Assembly (NCBI RefSeq): GCF_014931565.1
Contig: NZ_CP063353.1
Span: 3,720,001-3,784,000, forward strand
DNA length: 64,000 nucleotides
Source of the DNA: Clostridium sp. 'deep sea'
GTDB lineage: Bacteria; Bacillota; UBA994; PWPR01
Direction: 5' to 3'
Below the pieces are notes generated by a model. The model was not told where the DNA came from and did no database searches. It saw only the letters and a list, made by a program, of their open reading frames with translations. The position numbers were made by a program, and so were the translations under genes. Of the stretch, positions 53,485 to 63,337 are shown one piece after another (position 1 is the first letter of the stretch; each line of letters opens with the position of its first letter).

Positions 53485-54475
53485 GTTAACCAAGTTATGT
53501 ACCTTGTGTAGGGAACGCATTGTGTGCGTTCCGATTGTTAAATATAAAGAGTAAGTTATTAATAGTAATGTATTATTAGGATTTAAACAAGTAGTTTACA
53601 ATATGATAAGTTGAATAATATTCAAGTATATATTTTGTTAACAAAGTTATGTACCTTGTGTAGGGAACGCATTGTGTGCGTTCCGATTGCTAAATATAAA
53701 GAGTAAGTTATTAATAGTAATGTATTATTAGGATACAAACAAGTAGTTTACAATATGATTTGATGAATAATATTTTAGTATATATTTTGTTAACCAAGTT
53801 ATGTACCTTGTGTAGGGAACGCATTGTGTGCGTTCCGATTGTTAAATATAAAGAGTAAGTTATTAATAGTAATGTATTATTAGGATACAAACAAGTAGTT
53901 TACAATATGATAAGTTGAATAATATTCAAGTATATATTTTGTTAACTAAGTTATGTACCTTGTGTAGGGAACGCATTGTGTGCGTTCCGATTGTTAAATA
54001 TAAAGAGTAAGTTATTAATAGTAATGTATTGTTAGGATACAAACAAGTAGTTTACAATATGATTTGTTGAATAATATTTTAGTATATATTTTGTTAACCA
54101 AGTTATGTACCTTGTGTAGGGAACGCATTGTGTGCGTTCCGATTGTTAAATATAAAGAGTAAGTTATTAATAGTAATGTATTGTTAGGATACAAACAAGT
54201 AGTTTACAATATGATTTGTTGAATAATATTTTAGTATATATTTTGTTAACAAAGTTATGTACCTTGTGTAGGGAACGCATTGTGTGCGTTCCGATTGTTA
54301 AATATAAAGAGTAAGTTATTAATAATAGTGTATTATTAGGATTTAAACAAGTAGTTTATAGTATGATAAGTGAATAATATTCTAGTATATATTTGTTGAC
54401 CAAGTTATATGTACCTGTGTAGGGAACGCATTGATGCGTTCCGTCTATTAAATATGGAGAGTAAGTTATGAAATA
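53485..54475 (+). repeat. Seven tandem 152-bp repeats, each with a conserved hairpin
   Basis: Units start (GTTAAC) at 53485, 53637, 53789, 53941, 54093 and 54245, exactly 152 bp apart; a seventh, diverged unit starts at 54395 (150 bp). Each carries GGAACGCA-TTGTG-TGCGTTCC, a perfect 8-bp stem, preceded by TTATGTACCTTGTGTAGG and followed by an AT-rich half. In unit 7 the loop is TTGA, so the stem is kept while the loop changes. Units 1-6 are nearly identical, indicating recent amplification. An eighth unit is at 60327-60470. No frame is coding. The array ends just before the ribosome binding site of the response-regulator gene. Confidence 0.9.
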
Positions 54476-54496
54476 ATAATAAAGGAACCGATAATA

Positions 54497-55198
54497 ATGA
54501 TTAATAAAATTTTGTTAGTAGATGATGAGAAAAGCATTACATCATTGCTTGATGACGTACTGAGAAGAGAAGGCTTTCAAAACATAAAAAAAGCACACAA
54601 TGGAAAAGATGCTATTAGCCAAAGTCGTGAATATAGTCCAGATATTATTATCTTAGATATTATGTTGCCAGATATGGATGGTTTTGAAGTTTGTAAACAA
54701 ATCCGTCAATTTACATATTGTCCTATCCTATTTTTATCTTCAAAAAACGATGAACTAGATAAACTTCTTGGTCTTGTTATAGGGGGTGACGACTATATTA
54801 CAAAGCCCTTTAGCCCTCGAGAGGTAGTTTATCGTATAAAGGCACAACTTCGCCGACTAAAATATATGCAGATTGCACATCAGGACATAAACAGTAAAAT
54901 TAGTATTGGTTCATTGCTGGTAGACATAGAAGCAAACTGTGTTTATAAACATGATAAGGAAATTGGTCTCACTGCTCGTGAATATAAATTGCTTTTATAT
55001 TTAGCTGAGAATGCAAATAAAATTATCAGTAAAGAAAGATTATATGAACAAGTATGGGGACAAGATAGTTTTGGTAGTGAAAATACAATGATGGTACATA
55101 TTCGGCATTTACGTGAAAAGATAGAAGATGAACCTTCTAATCCTCGTTTGCTGGTAACTGTAAAGGGATTAGGCTATAAGTTGGTGAAAAAAAATTAA
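54497..55198 (+). CDS. OmpR-family response regulator
   Basis: 233 residues: receiver domain (Asp pair VDDE, phosphorylated Asp in IIILDIMLPDMDG, Lys in KPF) and a winged-helix DNA-binding domain (GLTAREYKLLLYLAENANKI). It partners the sensor kinase at 55230 and probably controls the ABC/FMN genes downstream. AAAGGAACCGATAAT precedes the ATG, directly after the tandem repeat array. Confidence 0.92.
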   Translation: MINKILLVDDEKSITSLLDDVLRREGFQNIKKAHNGKDAISQSREYSPDIIILDIMLPDMDGFEVCKQIRQFTYCPILFLSSKNDELDKLLGLVIGGDDYITKPFSPREVVYRIKAQLRRLKYMQIAHQDINSKISIGSLLVDIEANCVYKHDKEIGLTAREYKLLLYLAENANKIISKERLYEQVWGQDSFGSENTMMVHIRHLREKIEDEPSNPRLLVTVKGLGYKLVKKN

Positions 55199-55229
55199 TA
55201 TTAAAAAATCATCTGGCATTAAGTTCGCA

Positions 55230-56615
55230 ATGCCTATCTATATTGTATTTTTTTTAATACTTTTTATTTTGGGTACATTAGGTATAGCGTTTTTCTTACA
55301 TATAGTTAATATTGAAAAACCAAATGGTGAAACTGCAACAAGTGCATGGCCAAAGACATTTACAAAGAATTTTTCAACAGAGATAATTATTGTTAAAGAT
55401 GAGGTACTCTTAAAAAATAGTGGAATTGAAAAACTAGAGAAATATGGTTTATGGTTTCAGCTTCTTGATACAAGTGGTAAAGAAATAATAGCATATAATA
55501 CAGCCCCAGATCTTAAAACAGAATATACTGTTTTTGAACTTTTAGATATTACAGGTGGTAAACAAACTAATAAAACCGAAACTGTATTTGCAGGCGTATA
55601 TGTTAAGCAAGGAATTGAATGTACATATCTCATTGGCTTTCCTGTTAACATATCAAAAGTTATTATGTATTTAAATGGTGAACACTTTACAAATGGTAAA
55701 TCAATTGTGGTTACTATTTTATTTGCAGTATGTGTTTTTATTATGTTGTTTGGATTTTTTTATGGATTATGGATTACTAGAAAGATGCAAAAAATAACAA
55801 AATCAGTGTTTGAAATAGCTTTACGAACCTATACTCCCATAAAGCAAGTTGGATTATTTGAAGATGTTTATGTGAGTTTAAACCAATTAGATAGTGAAAT
55901 ACAAGCTAGTGATGAACTAAGAGATAATACTGAGCTTCTGCGTAAAGAATGGATTGAAGGTATTACCCATGATTTAAAAACACCATTGTCACCAATTAAA
56001 GGTTATGGAGAGCTACTTACTAACACCCAGTATGAGATAAGCACCAGTGATATTCGCAAATACGGTAATGTAATACTAAAAAATATAAATTACACAGAGT
56101 CGCTAATTAACGACTTAAAATTGATATATCAAATGGAAAATGGAACTACTAATACCCGTATCAGTAAAGTAAATATTGTAAGACAGCTAAAGGAAATAAT
56201 TATCGACCTCCTAAATACACCAGAATATGAAAATTGTAAAATAAACTTTATTAGTAGTAGCAATGAGATTTATACTGAATTGGATATATCTTTATTCCGT
56301 AGGGCTATTTCAAATATTATTATCAATGCTATAATACATAATGCAAAAGATACAGATATATTAGTAACTATTGAATTAAACGATAATATTTTAATTTCTA
56401 TTCAAGATAATGGAACAGGGCTTACTACTGAAGAGCAAAAAAAATTATTTACCCGTTATTATCGTGGTACTAATACAGAAGCAAAACCCGAGGGTACCGG
56501 TTTAGGAATGGGAATTGTTAAACAAATTGTTGAGTTACATGATGGCAAAATTGAGGTTGATAGTATTTATGGTGAAGGCACAAGAATTACTATTTCATTA
56601 CCTCATTCAAATTAA
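55230..56615 (+). CDS. Membrane sensor histidine kinase
   Basis: 461 residues with two membrane helices (~2-27 and ~165-190) around a ~140-residue external sensor, a HAMP-like linker, the H-box THDLKTPLSPIKGYGELL and an ATPase domain (NAIIHN, DNGTGL, GTGLGMG). ATG 55230 has no clear ribosome binding site; the frame can extend only to codon 55188, where possible starts are weak (ATT at 55200). Translation may be coupled to the response regulator. It likely senses a membrane-active compound. Confidence 0.88.
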   Translation: MPIYIVFFLILFILGTLGIAFFLHIVNIEKPNGETATSAWPKTFTKNFSTEIIIVKDEVLLKNSGIEKLEKYGLWFQLLDTSGKEIIAYNTAPDLKTEYTVFELLDITGGKQTNKTETVFAGVYVKQGIECTYLIGFPVNISKVIMYLNGEHFTNGKSIVVTILFAVCVFIMLFGFFYGLWITRKMQKITKSVFEIALRTYTPIKQVGLFEDVYVSLNQLDSEIQASDELRDNTELLRKEWIEGITHDLKTPLSPIKGYGELLTNTQYEISTSDIRKYGNVILKNINYTESLINDLKLIYQMENGTTNTRISKVNIVRQLKEIIIDLLNTPEYENCKINFISSSNEIYTELDISLFRRAISNIIINAIIHNAKDTDILVTIELNDNILISIQDNGTGLTTEEQKKLFTRYYRGTNTEAKPEGTGLGMGIVKQIVELHDGKIEVDSIYGEGTRITISLPHSN

Positions 56616-56648
56616 GGTTAAGTTAAGGTTAATTAAAAATAAGCATAA

Positions 56649-56695
56649 GGCTGTAGATTTATACTTTTTGTGTAGATTTACAGTCTTTTATTTTA
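56649..56695 (+). terminator. Intercistronic hairpin (attenuator-like)
   Basis: AAGGCTGTAGATT and GATTTACAGTCTT arms form a ~13-bp imperfect stem followed by TTATTTT, between the kinase and the FMN-binding gene. It could reduce downstream expression relative to the two-component genes. Confidence 0.55.
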
Positions 56696-56707
56696 GGAGG
56701 CGAATAG

Positions 56708-57088
56708 GTGAAGAAAAAAATAACTATAGCTGTAATCATAACAGCCATTGTATCAAGCTTTGTTGTACTTGTTATTATTGCCACAATACTAAGACCAACA
56801 CCACTTAATATTGAAAAAATTAATTTTGAGTTGGTAGCCGACGGCAAATACATAGGGATTTGTCAAAATAAAATTTTAGTGGCTGTTGTATGTATTGAAG
56901 TTTATGAAAATGAAGTAGTTAAGATTGAAATTTTAAAACATAAACCGTCTTATATGCATTATGCTAGTCAGATAGCTGATGCAGTAGTAAAAAAACAATC
57001 ATTAGAAGTTGATGTAATAGCAGGTGCAACATTAACCTGTGATACTGTAAAAAAAGCTATTGAAAATGCGTTGTTGAAAGGATTTTAA
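56708..57088 (+). CDS. FMN-binding domain protein, membrane-anchored
   Basis: 126 residues: one N-terminal membrane helix (ITIAVIITAIVSSFVVLVII) and an FMN_bind domain with the flavin-attachment segment DVIAGATLTCDTV, where FMN is linked through the Thr in related proteins. The start is GTG with AGGAGG upstream. Small FMN_bind proteins beside FtsX/MacB-type ABC genes occur widely in Firmicutes; role unclear, perhaps electron transfer at the membrane. Confidence 0.8.
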   Translation: MKKKITIAVIITAIVSSFVVLVIIATILRPTPLNIEKINFELVADGKYIGICQNKILVAVVCIEVYENEVVKIEILKHKPSYMHYASQIADAVVKKQSLEVDVIAGATLTCDTVKKAIENALLKGF

Positions 57089-57096
57089 AGAGAGCT

Positions 57097-58290
57097 ATGA
57101 AAATTGTTTTAAAATATATTGTAAACAATATTAAGAGCAAAAAAATGCGAACAGCGGTTATGTTGTTGTCTATTATTCTTTCAACTACGCTCCTGTTTGT
57201 TTCCTTATCTGTTGGTGACAGTTATGCCGAGGCTCAAAAAAAAATGTCTCGAGGAATGGCTGGAAGTGCAGAATTATCTATATCACATAAAGCAAATGAT
57301 TTTGACACACAAGGCAAGATTATTAAAGATTATATATTAAAAATTTCTGATGTTCATCATGTTGTAGGTATAATTGAGACTGGTGCACTGTATAAAAAAG
57401 ATGGTTATTATGAAAATTTTGATATTATTGCAGCAGACCTTACTGAGTTTTCAAAAATTAATGAGCCTCGCTTGCTTAATAAAAGCAAAATAACTAATTT
57501 CACTGAAAAAACTATAATATTACCAGAAAGATTCACTTCTAAGTTCAATATAAAGCAAGGAGACAGCTTTGCTATATGGATTAAGGGTGAGCTTAATGAA
57601 TTTGTTGTTGGTGCAATAGCAGCTTACGATACAGTGTTTTTACGACATACCCGAGGAACAACTGCCCTTGTACCACTTGAAACTCTTTCCACAATTATTG
57701 GTTCAGGTGAGGGTTATAGTAGACTACTTATTGAACCTGTACAGGGCGTTAAAACAGCTGATTTACAAACACAGTTAAAAGAAAAACTACCTAATCAATA
57801 TGCTGTACATCGTGTAATTAATGAAAAAAAAGTAGATACAAGTGCACGAGAAAAGTCACTACCATTTTTTTTAATAAGTTTTTTTTCCTTAACTGTGAGT
57901 ATATTTATAATATACAGCAGCTATAAGGTAATTACACTAGAGCGTCTGCCTGTGTTTGGTACGTTTAGAAGCATTGGAGCTACAAAAAAAACAGTTACAA
58001 ATATATTAATATTAGAGAGCTTTGTTTATGGTGCAGTTGGTTCGGTACTTAGCATTCCTGTTAGTTTTATTACTTTACGAATTTTACTTAATGGACTTGG
58101 AAACACGCTATCTCAAGGTGTAGCTATTCCCATGATTATTTCACCTATAAACGTTATTATTGCATGTAGTGTAACAATTTTAGTATCTGTGTTGAGTTCC
58201 CTCATTCCCATAAAACGTACTAGCAGAATACCCGTTAAAGATATTATATTGGGAAAAGTTGAAGAAAAAACTGTATCCAGAAAAAAGTAA
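57097..58290 (+). CDS. FtsX-type ABC permease, N-terminal part
   Basis: 397 residues up to a TAA at 58288-58290: N-terminal helix, an extracellular MacB-PCD-like region and the first FtsX domain (YSSYKVITLERLPVFGTFR, SIGATKKTVTNILILESF). It stops at a slippery A-AAA-AAG (58281-58287) directly followed by the TAA; the -1 frame continues into the next permease gene. The two parts together would make one ~830-residue permease with two FtsX domains, the usual size. Confidence 0.85.
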   Translation: MKIVLKYIVNNIKSKKMRTAVMLLSIILSTTLLFVSLSVGDSYAEAQKKMSRGMAGSAELSISHKANDFDTQGKIIKDYILKISDVHHVVGIIETGALYKKDGYYENFDIIAADLTEFSKINEPRLLNKSKITNFTEKTIILPERFTSKFNIKQGDSFAIWIKGELNEFVVGAIAAYDTVFLRHTRGTTALVPLETLSTIIGSGEGYSRLLIEPVQGVKTADLQTQLKEKLPNQYAVHRVINEKKVDTSAREKSLPFFLISFFSLTVSIFIIYSSYKVITLERLPVFGTFRSIGATKKTVTNILILESFVYGAVGSVLSIPVSFITLRILLNGLGNTLSQGVAIPMIISPINVIIACSVTILVSVLSSLIPIKRTSRIPVKDIILGKVEEKTVSRKK

Positions 58291-58295
58291 TTATA

Positions 58296-59582
58296 TTGGC
58301 AGCTGTAGTATTTATACTTTCTATAGTACTGCCACGTATTGGGCAATATTTAGGAAGAAAAGTTTTATTTATTACTGGTGGATTTTCAATTGCAGGTCTT
58401 TTAGCTGCAACTATTATTCTTATGCCACTATTTATATCTGGCATGTCCCGCATACTGGAGCGTATTTATGGTATAACCCTTGGCAATGAAGGGTGGTTGG
58501 TGGCACGCAATATGCGAGGCAATAAAAATATTAATCAGAATATTATCTTATTGTTTATAAGCATTTCTGCGATTATAGCTATTGGCATAATTGTGAATTT
58601 TGTTCAAGTATATGTAGGAGATGTTTTTAACGGCGCAAAATTAGATGGATTTACTGACGCACCCATGACTAAAGATTTTGTAAGTAAAATAAGTCAATTG
58701 CATGGCATAGATGAGATTTTGCCCGTTCATGTTTTAAATAATCAAATTTTTCTTGATGGCTCTAAGTTATCTCGGGTAGAGGCTACAGCAGATATTCGTG
58801 AATATGCTGATATGTTTGCTATTACCTATGGTAAAAAGCAGATTGATGAAAAATTTAACGAGGGCAGAAATATTTTATTAGCTAGTAATTGTATGAAGAG
58901 ACTGAACATAAAAACAGGGGATACAGTATCACTATCGTTAGGTAGTCAAAGTTTTCAATATTTTGTGCTAGGTAGTTATAAAACTCGTGCCACCAATAAA
59001 GAAGCTATTATTTCATCTTATAATGCCACCCAAGATTTTGGGGCGGAAAGCTATGGGCTTGTGGCTTATACTTCAAACAATCCTGAGGTTGTAATGGTTC
59101 AGATACGAGATTTATTCGGCAATAAAAGACATTGGAGCAGAACAGTTAAAGAGTTTAATGATGATGCATTTGCAACCATTAATGCATTTTTACAACCAAT
59201 GAAAAACTTGACGTGGTTTATTTTCATACTAGCAATAGTGGGAATTATTAATAATCTTTTGATTAATCATATTCAAAAGCGACATACTATTGCAATATAT
59301 AAATCCGTAGGAATGAGTAATTCACAACAGATAACTATGACATTAATCGAATCGTTTTCAGTAGGATTAATGGCAGCTATAATCGCTATTATTGTATCAC
59401 TATTAGAAATTAAAACAATCTTTCTTGTAGCAGGACCCAAAATAGCTATGCAACCTGAACTTGAACTAGGCACTTTTTTATTTGCTGGTGCACTGGGCAT
59501 AGGTATTACGCTAATAGGATCAGTTGTTCCTATTATAAAGAGCAAAAATATGAAAATTGTTGATGAATTAAAGTTTAAATAA
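58296..59582 (+). CDS. FtsX-type ABC permease, C-terminal part
   Basis: 428 residues from a TTG without ribosome binding site; the frame is in fact open from 58287 (VIILAAVVF...) and joins the previous gene by a -1 shift. It contains the middle membrane helices, a second MacB-PCD-like region and the second FtsX domain (HTIAIYKSVGMSNSQQITMT). Lack of its own start signals suggests it is expressed by frameshifting, or is a broken gene. Confidence 0.85.
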   Translation: MAAVVFILSIVLPRIGQYLGRKVLFITGGFSIAGLLAATIILMPLFISGMSRILERIYGITLGNEGWLVARNMRGNKNINQNIILLFISISAIIAIGIIVNFVQVYVGDVFNGAKLDGFTDAPMTKDFVSKISQLHGIDEILPVHVLNNQIFLDGSKLSRVEATADIREYADMFAITYGKKQIDEKFNEGRNILLASNCMKRLNIKTGDTVSLSLGSQSFQYFVLGSYKTRATNKEAIISSYNATQDFGAESYGLVAYTSNNPEVVMVQIRDLFGNKRHWSRTVKEFNDDAFATINAFLQPMKNLTWFIFILAIVGIINNLLINHIQKRHTIAIYKSVGMSNSQQITMTLIESFSVGLMAAIIAIIVSLLEIKTIFLVAGPKIAMQPELELGTFLFAGALGIGITLIGSVVPIIKSKNMKIVDELKFK

Positions 59583-59593
59583 TGGAGGCTGTT

Positions 59594-60271
59594 ATGAATA
59601 AATATGCAATTGAAGCAAAAAACATTATAAAAAATTATATTGTGGGCAATGTGGTATCTCATGTTTTGTGTAATGTATCTATTGGAATTGTGCCCGGTGA
59701 GTTTGCCTGTATTGTTGGCTCTTCTGGTTCAGGTAAAAGTACACTATTATATGTTTTAAGCGGATTAGACAGTCCCACTAGTGGAAGTGTTTTAATGAAT
59801 GGTCGAGACATATCGCAGTTTAACGATACTCAAAAAAGTATTATGAGACGAAAAGATATTGGTTTTATATTTCAGTTTTATAATTTAGTTCCTAATCTCA
59901 ATGTTGCTGAGAATATCCTTTTACCAGTCTTACTAGATTCTAAAAAAGTAGATAACCATTATGAAAAACAACTTAAAGAGTTATTAGAGATTGTTGGTCT
60001 TACAGACAAACGTTATCATACACCGCGTGAATTATCTGGAGGTCAACAGCAACGGGTAGCAATTGCTCGTGCTCTTATTAACGAGCCAGCTATTATTTTT
60101 GCTGATGAGCCTACTGGAAATCTGGACAGTAAAACCAGCACTGAAATACTCTCTATTTTGCAAGAAATAAATACCGAAAAAAATAAGACTATTTTAATGG
60201 TTACACACTCAAAACAAGCCGCACAGTATGGAAATAGGCTGATATCTGTTTGTGATGGCATTGTAGGGTAA
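59594..60271 (+). CDS. MacB/LolD-type ABC ATPase
   Basis: 225 residues with Walker A GSSGSGKST, Q-loop IFQFYNLVPNLN, signature LSGGQQQR, Walker B IIFADEPTGNLD and H-loop THSK. ATG 59594 follows GGAGG by 5 bases; an ATG at 59582 overlaps the permease end. It powers the FtsX permease; with the two-component system this is the usual arrangement of antimicrobial-peptide sensing/resistance or lipid-II-cycle stress modules. Confidence 0.92.
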   Translation: MNKYAIEAKNIIKNYIVGNVVSHVLCNVSIGIVPGEFACIVGSSGSGKSTLLYVLSGLDSPTSGSVLMNGRDISQFNDTQKSIMRRKDIGFIFQFYNLVPNLNVAENILLPVLLDSKKVDNHYEKQLKELLEIVGLTDKRYHTPRELSGGQQQRVAIARALINEPAIIFADEPTGNLDSKTSTEILSILQEINTEKNKTILMVTHSKQAAQYGNRLISVCDGIVG

Positions 60272-60326
60272 CTTGTATAGTCAATTTTAACTCTGTATTA
60301 TTTCGGATACATGTACTATTGAACTA

Positions 60327-60470
60327 GTAGTTTATAATATGATAAGTATATATTTTAATAAATGTTGACCAAGTCATATGTACTTGTGTATGGAACGCAT
60401 TGCATGCGTTCCGACTGTTAAATATGGAGAGTAAGTTATGAAGAATAATGCTTTATTAGGAGTTAAACAA
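60327..60470 (+). repeat. Distal copy of the 152-bp repeat unit
   Basis: It has the same order as the tandem units (GTAGTTTATAATATGATAAG, then GTTGACC at 60364, hairpin GGAACGCATTGCATGCGTTCC flank, then the GTAAGTTATG segment). It shares GTTGACC and ATATGGAGAGTAAGTTATG with tandem unit 7, so unit 7 and this copy flank the two-component/ABC cassette (54497-60271). Confidence 0.85.
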
Positions 60471-60718
60471 GTAGCAATCAAAAAGCTAAATAGAGTTTAA
60501 AGGAATCATGAATTATGTGATTTCTTTTTAGTTTAAATAAATTGGGTACAATATCTCATTATTTTTAAGATATAGATATTTTTTTAGCAATACTTCTTAA
60601 ATAAAACATCAAAACTAGCGACCTTACCCAGATAGCTTATTATTTAAGTACAATCAATATATTTTTCGCTCTTTAGATTTAATTTGGCATTTAAATCTCC
60701 TAAAAAATTCAAAAAAGG

Positions 60719-60785
60719 TCCCTAAAATTAATTGTCACTTTGTATATTATATAAAGAAAAGAGGTGACATAATTGTAGTTAGGGA
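60719..60785. promoter_or_regulatory. Large imperfect palindrome upstream of the repeat protein
   Basis: CCCTAA (60720-60725) with TTAGGG (60779-60784), and within it AATTGTCAC with GTGACATAATT, form a long interrupted dyad. It lies ~100 bases before the secreted-protein gene. It may be a hairpin leader or a large operator; no sigma-A promoter within it is convincing. Confidence 0.45.
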
Positions 60786-60879
60786 TTTTAATAAATACTG
60801 CAAATTATAAAAAAGAGCAAGTACATAAAGGTTTAGTCGATTTTATTAGTTGAAGTAATCATAAAAGGAGGTAAAAGAA

Positions 60880-63324
60880 GTGAAATTAAGAAAAAAAATC
60901 ATATCAATTCTTTTAGTTATAACTATTATAGCCCTTACAGTTGCACCAGTGGTATACGCCAAAAAATCAAATGTAAAAGTCAAAGGGGGAATGCCTCCCG
61001 GATTATTAAAAAATATGTTGTTAAAATCTAATTTATCAGAGCAAGAAGCAGTTGACTTAATTATAGAAAATAGAGGAAGTTTGTCTCCAGGGATTTTAAA
61101 AGAGATTATTTTGGGACTAAATTTATCTAATGATTCACTAGCTAAACTAGCTGAACAAGGAATATTAACTGGTTTGCCATCAGGTATACAAAAGGAAATA
61201 TTAACCGATGGTGATGACAATGATGATGACGATCAAGTAATTGAAGCAAAAGGGACTATAACAGCTATAGATATAGCAGATAAAGTTATAGAAATTGCTA
61301 ACGAATTGTATCAGTTACCAGTAGAAATAGATGTTGAATTAGACGGACAAGAGGCTACTTTAGGCAGTTTAGAAGTTGGAATGAAAGTAGAGCTTATAAT
61401 TGAAAATGAACAAGCTACCATAAAAGCTGTAAGTATAGAAGAAATAACAACTATCCAAGGAATTATTGAAGACTTAGATTTAATAGGAATTTACCATATT
61501 ACAATAGATGATGTAGAATACAAATTAGCAACAGAAGTAGAAGTTATTATAAATGAAGAAGAGCTTACACTAGCAGATTTAGAAGTTGGAATGAATGTTA
61601 AAGTTAAAATAATCGATAACGAAGTAGCTTTAATCATTGTTGAAAATATAGAGCCTGAAGTAATAGAAGGAGCTATTAAAAACTTAGATTTATTAGGAAT
61701 TTATCATATTACTATAGATGATGTAGAGTATGAATTATCAAGAGATGCCCAAGTAGTTATTAATGGAATTGTAAGTGTTTTAGAAGATTTAGAGCCAGGA
61801 ATGAGTGTTATTGTAGAACTGCAAAATGAAGTAGTTGTTAAAGTTAATGTAAAACATAACATTAAAGAAATTGAAGGAACTATAACAGGAATAGATTTAG
61901 TAGATAATTTAGTTGTAATAGACGAAGTTGAATATAAGTTAGCTCAAGAAGTAGAAATAAGATTAAATAATCAAGAAGCTACATTAGCAGACTTAGAATT
62001 AAATATGGATATCATTGCGGTAGAGCTAAATGAAAAAATCGTAGAAATAAATATATTCAAAGAAGATTTATTAGAGGCAAAAGGTAAAATATCAGCTATA
62101 AATTTACAGTACAATACTGTTGAAATTGGTACAGCAAACTATCAATTTGCAACAGAGACAATAGTTAAAATTGATGGAGAATTGGCAACCCTAGAAGATT
62201 TAATAGTTGGTATGTTAGTAGAAGCAGAATTAAGAGACAGTAAAATCGTTAAAATATATGCAAAAAATATTGAATCAAATATAGTTGAGGGCGATATAAC
62301 AGCCTTAGATTTGATAGGTATATATCATGTAGCTATTGATGAGCAAGAGTATAATCTTTTAAACAAAGCTATTGTAACTATAAATGAAGAAGAAGCACAG
62401 TTAGAAGATTTATGTTTAGGAATGTCAGCCATAGTTTATTTGGTAGATAACGAGATAGTTAAAATAGAGGCTACAAGAATAAATATAGCAAGAATAACCG
62501 GAAAAATTCAAGATATCGATATAATTGGAGTTTATTATCTAAAAGTAAAGGATAAAGAATATTTATTATCAAGAGAAGCACAGGTTATAATCAACGAAAA
62601 TGAAGCAACTTTACAAGACTTAGAGATAGGTATGGAAGCTAATTTACTTGTTGAAGATGATTTAGTAACACAGATAAATGCAAGTACTTTAGATACTGTT
62701 AAAGTTGAAGGATTATTAACAAACATAAATATTGACCAAAAAACTATAGAAGTTAATGAAGTAGAATATAGCTTAACAGATGAAGTATTAGTGTTAATTG
62801 ATGAAGTAGAAGTATCATTAATTAATTTAAAAGTAAAAATGAACGTTGAAATAGAGATAAACAATGGTTTGGTAAAAACTATTAATGCTAACAGCATAGA
62901 CCAAAGTGAAGTATTAGAAGTTAAAGGATTATTAAAGGCAGTAAACCTTGAAGCAAGAACTCTAACAATAGACGAAAAAGAATATAATTTAGCTGAGAAT
63001 ATAGAGTTCATAACAGTAAATGCAGAAGAGTCTTCTTTAGATAACTTAGTTATAAATATGAACATAGAGGTAGAGATGCAGAATAATGTAGTTGTTAAAA
63101 TAGCCGCAAAAGATAAAGTAGAACATATTACTGGAGAAATGACTGAGTTGTTATTTACAAGCTCTGGAATGAAATTAACAATAAATATTGTAGATGGCGA
63201 AACAGTGCAATATTTAGTAAATGAAGATTTACAAAATAGTAATTTAGATACCTTAATCTTAGGTAATTATGCTGAGTTTAAAGTAGTAAACAATATTATT
63301 GTAGAGGTTATGAACATAAACTAA
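60880..63324 (+). CDS. Secreted tandem-repeat protein (DUF5666-like beta repeats)
   Basis: 814 residues. A signal peptide (~1-27, cleaved near VVYA) is followed by two copies of a short helical hairpin (PPGLLKNMLLKSNLSEQEAV; SPGILKEIILGLNLSNDSLA), an Asp-rich linker (DGDDNDDDDQ) and about ten repeats of ~66 residues. Each repeat reads G-I-x-x-I-D ... Y-x-L ... V-x-I-N/D ... A-T-L-x-D-L-x-V-G-M ... V-x-I, like DUF5666-type beta-barrel domains. No sortase motif or SLH domain. GTG start behind AAAGGAGGT. Probably a cell-surface or extracellular structural or binding protein; function unknown. Confidence 0.85.
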   Translation: MKLRKKIISILLVITIIALTVAPVVYAKKSNVKVKGGMPPGLLKNMLLKSNLSEQEAVDLIIENRGSLSPGILKEIILGLNLSNDSLAKLAEQGILTGLPSGIQKEILTDGDDNDDDDQVIEAKGTITAIDIADKVIEIANELYQLPVEIDVELDGQEATLGSLEVGMKVELIIENEQATIKAVSIEEITTIQGIIEDLDLIGIYHITIDDVEYKLATEVEVIINEEELTLADLEVGMNVKVKIIDNEVALIIVENIEPEVIEGAIKNLDLLGIYHITIDDVEYELSRDAQVVINGIVSVLEDLEPGMSVIVELQNEVVVKVNVKHNIKEIEGTITGIDLVDNLVVIDEVEYKLAQEVEIRLNNQEATLADLELNMDIIAVELNEKIVEINIFKEDLLEAKGKISAINLQYNTVEIGTANYQFATETIVKIDGELATLEDLIVGMLVEAELRDSKIVKIYAKNIESNIVEGDITALDLIGIYHVAIDEQEYNLLNKAIVTINEEEAQLEDLCLGMSAIVYLVDNEIVKIEATRINIARITGKIQDIDIIGVYYLKVKDKEYLLSREAQVIINENEATLQDLEIGMEANLLVEDDLVTQINASTLDTVKVEGLLTNINIDQKTIEVNEVEYSLTDEVLVLIDEVEVSLINLKVKMNVEIEINNGLVKTINANSIDQSEVLEVKGLLKAVNLEARTLTIDEKEYNLAENIEFITVNAEESSLDNLVINMNIEVEMQNNVVVKIAAKDKVEHITGEMTELLFTSSGMKLTINIVDGETVQYLVNEDLQNSNLDTLILGNYAEFKVVNNIIVEVMNIN

Positions 63325-63337
63325 AACAGAAACTATT

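Noticed and set aside
53485-54475. Possible CRISPR array
   Set aside because: The whole 152-bp unit repeats, including the would-be spacers, with no unique spacers; the hairpin and period do not fit a CRISPR array and no cas genes are present.
62535-63065. 176-codon minus-strand ORF inside the repeat protein
   Set aside because: Low-complexity antisense frame arising from the repeated coding sequence.
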